Position numbers and translations under genes: made by a program. This document shows, one piece after another, positions 1 through 4,274 of a DNA stretch of 5,434 nucleotides; within the stretch, counting starts at the first letter, position 1; the number at the start of each line of letters is the position of its first letter. This DNA is from Legionella sp. (GTDB lineage Bacteria > Pseudomonadota > Gammaproteobacteria > Legionellales > Legionellaceae). The DNA lies in contig SCSO01000340.1 in NCBI GenBank assembly GCA_004297865.1, forward strand, positions 1-5,434. The letters are read 5' to 3'. The notes beneath the pieces were generated by a model. It was not told the origin of the DNA and made no database searches. It saw only the letters and a list, made by a program, of their open reading frames with translations.

Positions 1-1305
1 CAAGGTTTGTTCAAACTAGCGAGAGTCATTGCCGATAAAACTGAACTAGTCAAATTTCATTTCACAATCGAAGAGCTTTATTTTGTGCAATTATTTTCGA
101 GCGTCCCAATCTTAGGACTATTTGATCAATATCGCCGAGGAAAACTTAATGATACTGTTTTTGACGCGCTAGTCGTGATGTTAAAAAAGAAACCTCTGCT
201 TACTGATTTATCCATAGACTTAGAAGCTATGGACCAAGCTTTAAGTACAGAACAAACTGGCAGTCTGACCTGGAACATAGGTCGTTCACCTATCTCTTCG
301 CTTTATTTAAATTTTAAAGTGGAGCCTGGCTCGCGTTTACCCATAGTCGATAGAACCCAAGCCAATCATTGTTTACAACATGTTGTCATACATAATACAG
401 AATTCGGTAATAACGTACTTGAGCATCTAACTTATACTCATGAATTAAAAAAACTCATCCTCAGTAAGTTAGAATTAAGAATCAAGGATCTTGCCCATTT
501 AGTAAAAGTTTTAGAGAACAATCCCAACTTAGGCTATTTGTCCTTGAATGGATTTAATATAGGTCAATTTGATTCCCCCATTTTTTTTGATCAACTCAAA
601 AAATGCGCTAATTTACTGATCTTAGATCTTTCAGAATGCGATTTAAGTCGTTTTAACGTGGATTTATTGTGTGAATATCTCTCTTCAAGCCAATGTGGGT
701 TAAATGAATTGGATTTAAGTCAAAACACTTATATGAGCGGTGATTTTGAAAAAATTGCCACCGCTTTGCGCAGTGCGAGTAAATTACAAAAACTTATGGT
801 CAATAATAATTACATTGAAAGTGCTGGATTAAAAGAACTTATTAAATTATGTAAAGTTAATAAAGCTATTACTACTTTAATGATCTCGGGAACATGTCGG
901 TTCGAGCCGCAAGATGACATGATTGATGAGCTGGTAGACTTTTTGCGCAGCCCCGACTGTCAATTAAAAGAGCTTTATTTTAATCAAGCCTTGTCCACTG
1001 CACAATTTATAAAACTTGCTGAAGCAATTCTACATAATAGCAGTTTAAGTTATGTCAATTTAGAATACCCCTCCTCTATTTTAGGAACACTCTATCGAGG
1101 ACAAATAAGATGTCGTTTTAATGGAGAGAATAAGAGCGCATCTGAATCCGATACGAATTCAGATGCGCAAGAGGATCCGCTTACTGAAGAAGCGAGCGAA
1201 TCATGTTCTATGCCATCTGAGAGCTTAATGGGTGCTAATGATTCAGATTCGGAATTTCAAGATGCTATAGATGAGGTTGAAGAAATAAGTTCATTGCAAA
1301 TGTAG
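1..1305 (+). CDS. Leucine-rich-repeat protein, 5'-truncated by the window; candidate secreted effector
   Basis: The reading frame is open to the first base of the window. The TTG at 7-9 is only the first possible start codon inside the window, and the residues there already look like an LRR helix (G-L-F-K-L-A-R-V-I), so the true start lies upstream. Counting from that TTG, about eight LRR units of the ribonuclease-inhibitor type (L-x-x-L-x-L strand, then a helix, spaced about 25-30 residues) are visible near residues 147, 174, 202, 232, 260, 288, 320 and 346. Residues 373-432 form a non-repeat tail rich in Ser, Asp and Glu, ending D-E-V-E-E-I-S-S-L-Q-M. There is no membrane segment in the visible part. 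LRR proteins of this class usually bind other proteins. In Dot/Icm-bearing Legionellales such proteins are often injected effectors, and the acidic C-terminus resembles an E-block secretion signal; that role is inferred. The stop codon lies inside a REPIN-like repeat. The target is unknown. Confidence 0.85.
   Translation, partial: QGLFKLARVIADKTELVKFHFTIEELYFVQLFSSVPILGLFDQYRRGKLNDTVFDALVVMLKKKPLLTDLSIDLEAMDQALSTEQTGSLTWNIGRSPISSLYLNFKVEPGSRLPIVDRTQANHCLQHVVIHNTEFGNNVLEHLTYTHELKKLILSKLELRIKDLAHLVKVLENNPNLGYLSLNGFNIGQFDSPIFFDQLKKCANLLILDLSECDLSRFNVDLLCEYLSSSQCGLNELDLSQNTYMSGDFEKIATALRSASKLQKLMVNNNYIESAGLKELIKLCKVNKAITTLMISGTCRFEPQDDMIDELVDFLRSPDCQLKELYFNQALSTAQFIKLAEAILHNSSLSYVNLEYPSSILGTLYRGQIRCRFNGENKSASESDTNSDAQEDPLTEEASESCSMPSESLMGANDSDSEFQDAIDEVEEISSLQM
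1136..1168. repeat. Perfect 12-bp inverted repeat inside the LRR gene
   Basis: The arm GCGCATCTGAAT (1136-1147) is the exact reverse complement of ATTCAGATGCGC (1157-1168), with a 9-nt loop CCGATACGA. It lies in the part of the gene encoding the acidic Ser/Asp tail, just after the last LRR. In the mRNA it would form a strong hairpin. It may be a coding-region palindrome, the scar of an in-frame element, or chance helped by repeated Ser/Asp/Glu codons. The pairing is seen directly; any function is unknown. Confidence 0.6.
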
Positions 1306-1377
1306 GTTGGGTCGCGACCCAACATAACCATTTGCTCTTCGCTCAAGATTTTTTGTTGGGTCGTGACCCAACCTACA
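1301..1377. repeat. REPIN-like inverted doublet of REP palindromes (copy 1)
   Basis: Two short palindromes face each other. Each outer end begins with GTAG (CTAC on the other side), followed by a hairpin: TTGGGTCGCGACCCAA on the left (1307-1322) and TTGGGTCGTGACCCAA on the right (1356-1371). The 27-nt outer arms (1301-1327 and 1351-1377) match as inverted repeats at 25 of 27 positions and flank a 23-nt loop. A GTAG head plus a short hairpin, paired in inverted orientation, is the architecture of REP doublets (REPIN/BIME) mobilised by RAYT (TnpA_REP) Y1 transposases; the link to a RAYT here is inferred, since none is in the window. It sits between convergent genes and contributes the stop codon of the LRR gene. 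Confidence 0.8.
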
Positions 1378-1383
1378 TGGGGG

Positions 1384-1464
1384 TTTTCGTGAATGTGCCC
1401 GGTTTTTATATTGTGTAATATTCAAAAACGGGCACGGGCATGGGCACGCTCACAGGCACGAAAA
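1384..1464. repeat. Long bulged stem-loop with degenerate GGGCAC hexamer repeats
   Basis: The outer arms TTTTCGTG (1384-1391) and CACGAAAA (1457-1464) pair perfectly. Inside, GTGCCCGGTTTTTATATT (1395-1412) pairs with 1417-1435 through about 17 base pairs, interrupted only by a bulged G and a 2-nt bulge, and closes on a GTGT tetraloop. The right flank 1430-1459 reads as five degenerate hexamers (GGGCAC, GGGCAT, GGGCAC, GCTCAC, AGGCAC). Neither strand has a T-tract directly after the stem, so it is not a classical intrinsic terminator. It may belong to another dispersed intergenic repeat family or act as a 3'-end structure between the convergent genes. Confidence 0.6.
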
Positions 1465-1469
1465 ATGTT

Positions 1470-1495
1470 GTAGGTTAGGTCTCGACCCAACCTAC
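1470..1495. repeat. Single (collapsed) REP palindrome, possible terminator of the minus-strand gene
   Basis: This is a 26-nt near-perfect palindrome: 12-bp arms with one A/C mismatch and a 2-nt centre, starting GTAGGTTAGGTC and ending GACCCAACCTAC. It has the GTAG/CTAC end on both sides but lacks the inner ACATAA segment and loop of the doublets. It therefore looks like a doublet that collapsed to its two outer halves. Read on the minus strand, the hairpin is followed after AACA by five T residues and lies about 40 nt past the stop of the NagX-like gene, so it could serve as a weak intrinsic terminator for that gene. Confidence 0.6.
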
Positions 1496-1535
1496 GTCCT
1501 ATTACGTCTTTCGAACTGTGAACCGATTTTTTATA

Positions 1536-2651
1536 TCAAATATGAATAAAAATCTTCCGTCTATACAAAATCAACACCACTACAAAATTTAACAATAAAA
1601 ACGATAATGAAAATAGTAAAGACGCATTCTGCTCGCTAAATCCTGAAAATAAATAATGCGTAATCCATTGATTAATATTCACGCTTTGCCCATTCGCCAA
1701 GTTAAAATGAATGACCGATTGTGATTTCAATAACATGACATGAAACACAAAGGCGAATAAGGCATTCATACCAAACACCTTTAACGGCCAAGCCCAACGC
1801 GTGAAACCAGCGATGTCGATAATGCCGTAACAACTAGCAAAAATCATTGCCGCCAAACCGCTAGTCCATAAAACAAAGGTACTAGTCCAAATATTTTTAT
1901 TTATAGGAAAATCCCAACTCCAAAACCATGCACAAATCACTGCTACTAAACCTAAGGAAAAAATCAAAGCACATTTTTTTATAGGACTAGTTGTCGACAA
2001 TAATACCTGACCAATTAACACCCCAGATAAAGTACTAGCCACAGCAGTAAAGGTACTCAAAAACCCCTCAGGGTCATACACTTTGTTATATAAATGCGTA
2101 GCAGGAAAAAGTAATTGATCCATATAAGCCACCCATGAACCATCTGGGGTAAGTTGCTTTGCCCCAAAACCAGGTACCGGCACTAAAGTCATAAGAATCC
2201 AATAGCCAATAAGTAAGCCAATAAAAATTACCAGCTGGGTTCGCCATTCCGTTTTCAAATAAATCAAAGAACTAATGAAATAACAAATCGCTATACGCTG
2301 TAAAATCCCATAGATCCTTAAAGTCGTTAGATCGCTATGAATAGGAAAAGCATTCAACCATAGACCCAATAGAAAAAGGATTAGACTACGTTTAAAAATT
2401 ACCCAATAAATATCTTGCGTTGGATCCTGTTGATGTTTGCGAAGACTAATCGTGCTGGTTAATCCCACAATAAAAAGAAAAAAAGGAAACACTAAATCCG
2501 CTAAGGTACAACCATTCCAAGTAGCGTGATCTAAAATGGGATAAGGTAAATCCGTTCCCGCGCTATTCACAATAATCATACAAACAATGGTTAAACCACG
2601 AAAAACATCTAAGGAAAGCAAACGATTTTTATTATTCGGTATTAAGTTCAT
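1536..2651 (-). CDS. HGSNAT/NagX-like multi-pass membrane protein (DUF5009, COG4299 family)
   Basis: This is a predicted inner-membrane protein with about ten hydrophobic segments. Family hallmarks are clear: R-L-L-S-L-D-V-F-R-G-L-T near the N-terminus, H-A-T-W-N-G-C-T-L-A-D-L-V-F-P-F-F-L-F, then D-P-E-G-F-L-S-T-F, F-P-I-N-K-N-I-W-T-S and a final G-M-N-A-L-F-A-F. In human HGSNAT, which moves acetyl from acetyl-CoA to glucosaminide across the lysosomal membrane, the His of the H-x-x-W-N-G motif is the acetyl carrier; that His is present. Bacterial relatives such as NagX are linked to amino-sugar uptake or modification, but the substrate here is unknown. Start choice: TAAGG lies 12 nt before the ATG at 2651, a workable spacing, whereas the in-frame GTG at 2660 is only 3 nt from it. 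A TTG at 2657 is a third option. The length of 371 residues is normal. The gene is monocistronic, with REP-type repeats on both sides. Confidence 0.88.
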   Translation of the reverse strand: MNLIPNNKNRLLSLDVFRGLTIVCMIIVNSAGTDLPYPILDHATWNGCTLADLVFPFFLFIVGLTSTISLRKHQQDPTQDIYWVIFKRSLILFLLGLWLNAFPIHSDLTTLRIYGILQRIAICYFISSLIYLKTEWRTQLVIFIGLLIGYWILMTLVPVPGFGAKQLTPDGSWVAYMDQLLFPATHLYNKVYDPEGFLSTFTAVASTLSGVLIGQVLLSTTSPIKKCALIFSLGLVAVICAWFWSWDFPINKNIWTSTFVLWTSGLAAMIFASCYGIIDIAGFTRWAWPLKVFGMNALFAFVFHVMLLKSQSVIHFNLANGQSVNINQWITHYLFSGFSEQNASLLFSLSFLLLNFVVVLILYRRKIFIHI

Positions 2652-2702
2652 TAACAACACAGACCTTATTTGCTAAAAGCGATAGATTAGCATAGGTTTA
2701 GG

Positions 2703-2720
2703 CTGGGCTGTAAAGCCCGG
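2703..2720. repeat. Small GC-rich hairpin with a GTAA loop
   Basis: CTGGGCT (2703-2709) pairs with AGCCCGG (2714-2720) through seven positions, one of them a G-T wobble, around a GTAA loop. It lies about 50 nt upstream of the NagX-like start and 13 nt from the second REPIN. It has no T-tract on either strand. It may be a worn relative of the local palindromes or part of the 5' leader or promoter of the minus-strand gene; the function is unknown. Confidence 0.35.
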
Positions 2721-2732
2721 ATTTCTAATCAA

Positions 2733-2810
2733 TGTAGGTTGGGTCCTGACCCAACATAAAAATCCCAAACGTCGATGAGAAGGTTATGTTGGGTCAGGAC
2801 CCAACCTACA
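2733..2810. repeat. REPIN-like inverted doublet of REP palindromes (copy 2, perfect arms)
   Basis: The 27-nt arms at 2733-2759 and 2784-2810 are exact reverse complements, extend one further base on each side, and enclose a 24-nt loop. Each arm again has GTAG followed by a hairpin with 7-bp arms: TTGGGTCCTGACCCAA on the left and TTGGGTCAGGACCCAA on the right. The loop shares CTC-A/T-TCG and an ATTTTT tract with copy 1 when copy 2 is read on the minus strand, so both are one family in opposite orientation. This copy lies in the divergent spacer between the NagX-like and MFS genes, about 80 nt from one start and 118 nt from the other. It could therefore affect transcription of either gene. The remaining spacer to 2928 is AT-rich with no gene. 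Confidence 0.82.
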
Positions 2811-2928
2811 TATTTTTTTATATAAAATAATATTCAAAATCAATACGTTACATTAAATCTCCATTATTACCCAAAGAATATTACTAAATTCTTGCATAAA
2901 TCTATTTTCATCTATTAATTATCAATGT

Positions 2929-3594
2929 ATGGTAATAATATCTAACCTAAAAAATGAAACATTTCACATGTTTAATAAAAAAGAACGTACTTTACTTTTT
3001 GCAAATAATTTGTGGTATTTATCGGAAGGTATGTTAGGACCGTTATTTGGAATTTTCTGCGCAAAATTTCAATCCTCTCCTTTAGACATTTCTTGGGTTT
3101 GGGCATTGTATCTAATCTCTGTAGGTATAGTGATTATCGTTTTAGGCTACATCTCTGATTTTCTTAACAAGGAAAAATTATTAGTCTGCGGTTACGCCCT
3201 ACAAACTATTTTTACCTTTTGCTACGCCTTTGTGTCGTCCAAGCACCAACTGGCCTTGCTACAGATCGGTTTAGGTATTTCTGGTGGGATGTCATCCACA
3301 ACGTGGTACGTCCTATATTCGCGCTGTGAGGATAAAACTCATGAAGGTTTGACTTGGGGTCTAGCGAATGGCTTATCCAGTATCTATATGGGTATTGCCC
3401 TACTTTGCGGTGGTATTATTATTTCCAATAGTTCTTTTGAAGCCCTATTTATGGTGATGGGTACCGTCCAACTGCTTGCGACCATATACCTTTGCCGTAT
3501 TATTTCATTTAATATATTTGATTTCATACGCCCGCTTAATATCTTTCGTCTGTTTAAAAAAGCCACTCCTATTGAAGAACCTAATATTTCCTAA
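2929..3594 (+). CDS. Half-size MFS-type membrane protein (six helices)
   Basis: This 221-residue protein has about six hydrophobic segments (near residues 24-46, 53-73, 84-103, 107-126, 143-166 and 168-190). The loop G-Y-I-S-D-F-L-N-K-E-K at 73-83 falls between helices 2 and 3 and resembles MFS motif A (G-x-x-x-D-x-x-x-R/K). It corresponds to the N-terminal half of a 12-helix MFS carrier. The ORF ends cleanly and no second half follows in any frame. Similar proteins of about 200 residues, with an A-N-N-L-W-Y-x-x-E-G-M-L-G-P-L-F start, are known in bacteria, so it may be a natural six-helix form acting as a dimer. The substrate is unknown. The start is uncertain: neither the ATG at 2929 nor the in-frame ATG at 2968 has a good Shine-Dalgarno, and family resemblance begins at the latter (M-F-N-K-K-E-R-T-L-L). 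A weak TTGCAT/TATTAA promoter pair (2892-2918, 15-bp spacing) would favour 2968. Confidence 0.75.
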   Translation: MVIISNLKNETFHMFNKKERTLLFANNLWYLSEGMLGPLFGIFCAKFQSSPLDISWVWALYLISVGIVIIVLGYISDFLNKEKLLVCGYALQTIFTFCYAFVSSKHQLALLQIGLGISGGMSSTTWYVLYSRCEDKTHEGLTWGLANGLSSIYMGIALLCGGIIISNSSFEALFMVMGTVQLLATIYLCRIISFNIFDFIRPLNIFRLFKKATPIEEPNIS

Positions 3595-3631
3595 TTAAGA
3601 AGATCAAAATAAAACTAGTATGCTCTCTATT

Positions 3632-3640
3632 TGATATGAT
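3632..3640 (+). promoter_or_regulatory. Extended -10 promoter for the orphan membrane protein gene
   Basis: TGATATGAT combines the TG extension with TATGAT, which matches TATAAT at five of six positions. No convincing -35 box lies 17 bp upstream, as is common for extended -10 promoters. The expected start of transcription, about 7 nt downstream near 3646-3648, falls at the left arm of the hairpin that masks the ribosome binding site. It is a sequence-only prediction in AT-rich DNA. Confidence 0.45.
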
Positions 3641-3643
3641 ATG

Positions 3644-3675
3644 TTTCCTCCGATTTTAAATTACACCGGAGGTAA
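3644..3675 (+). promoter_or_regulatory. Hairpin sequestering a strong Shine-Dalgarno site
   Basis: The ribosome binding site GGAGGT (3668-3673) sits 4 nt before the ATG at 3678, near-ideal and the strongest SD in the window. TTTCCTCCG (3644-3652) pairs with CGGAGGTAA (3667-3675) at eight of nine positions, including all six of CCTCCG/CGGAGG, around a 14-nt AT-rich loop. In the transcript this would hide the whole SD. Such a leader could act as an RNA thermometer or other translational switch, or simply reduce translation. The complementarity is seen; regulation is inferred. Confidence 0.5.
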
Positions 3676-3677
3676 TT

Positions 3678-4274
3678 ATGCCAGGGCCTTTCTTTTTACG
3701 AGCTCCAATGACTTCATCCACCGCTACACGCAACGGTTCGCGTCTTAGTGGAATGGCTGAAGTCGCTATTTCCGCCTTTCAAAAAATAAACGTACAAACA
3801 GCTATTCCCTTTGTATTAATACAACTAGGAATTTCTTTAGCATTATTTTTTCGTGAAGATACTCACAAACATGAAAAAATAATTCATAGCCTCCAGGCTG
3901 CATTTTTACTTTCTCAATTAACTATTCTTACCATCTTGATGTTTGGTGATAATAGTCAGTGTGAAAATGATACTGATCTTTGCAAGTCCCTACTCTATCT
4001 TTCTTGGATTTATAAAGCCTTACTGGTAGCTCCTTGGGGTATCAGTGAAGCATCCAAAGATCCCTACCAACCCCCAGCACCTCCTGTGGTAGCAGATCCT
4101 GCTCGCCCAAATCCTCAAGAGGTAGTGATACATATCGATCATCGACATCATCATCATCACCGAGGACGTTTATTCCAGGTTACTCCAGACGGCACAGACA
4201 GTGATACCGATGATGTAAGAAGTCTTCATTCAGCACGCGCAGATGATCCCGACGCAGTCGTTCCTCGGCACTAA
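3678..4274 (+). CDS. Orphan membrane protein with proline-rich and histidine-run tail
   Basis: I do not recognise this 198-residue protein. The N-terminus (1-38) is polar and basic. It is followed by three hydrophobic stretches near residues 40-58, 68-89 and 103-121, likely membrane-spanning. C95 and C102 lie in the short loop between the second and third. The tail (about 128-198) is soluble: a proline-rich stretch (Q-P-P-A-P-P), then H-I-D-H-R followed by five His at 157-161 encoded by a CAT tract (4146-4160), then acidic residues (D-S-D-T-D-D) and a polar end. The His cluster could bind metal, or be low-complexity drift. The start is secure: an excellent SD precedes the ATG. The gene is preceded by its own promoter and hairpin, and its stop overlaps that of pbpC on the other strand. 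It may be a lineage-specific inner-membrane protein or secreted membrane effector; both are guesses. Confidence 0.72.
   Translation: MPGPFFLRAPMTSSTATRNGSRLSGMAEVAISAFQKINVQTAIPFVLIQLGISLALFFREDTHKHEKIIHSLQAAFLLSQLTILTILMFGDNSQCENDTDLCKSLLYLSWIYKALLVAPWGISEASKDPYQPPAPPVVADPARPNPQEVVIHIDHRHHHHHRGRLFQVTPDGTDSDTDDVRSLHSARADDPDAVVPRH

Noticed and set aside
1307..1354. Intrinsic terminator for the LRR gene formed by the first REP hairpin and the T-run at 1349-1354
   Set aside because: The T-run lies more than 25 nt from the hairpin, too far for a standard intrinsic terminator.
1306..1389. Readthrough extension of the LRR frame past the TAG
   Set aside because: The next codons run through the repeat and give a short tail of about 27 residues without LRR features before another stop; nothing suggests the stop is suppressed.
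1301..1495. CRISPR array suggested by several copies of a palindromic repeat
   Set aside because: The repeats alternate in orientation, spacing is irregular and there are no uniform spacers; they are REP-type elements.
2672..2714. Sigma-70 promoter on the minus strand for the NagX-like gene (TTTACA with TAATCT)
   Set aside because: The -10 matches only three of six positions and the spacing is 19 bp; too weak to call.
3384..3566. 60-residue open frame on the minus strand
   Set aside because: It lies wholly inside the MFS gene, has no recognisable domain and no supporting start signal; it is a shadow of the plus-strand gene.
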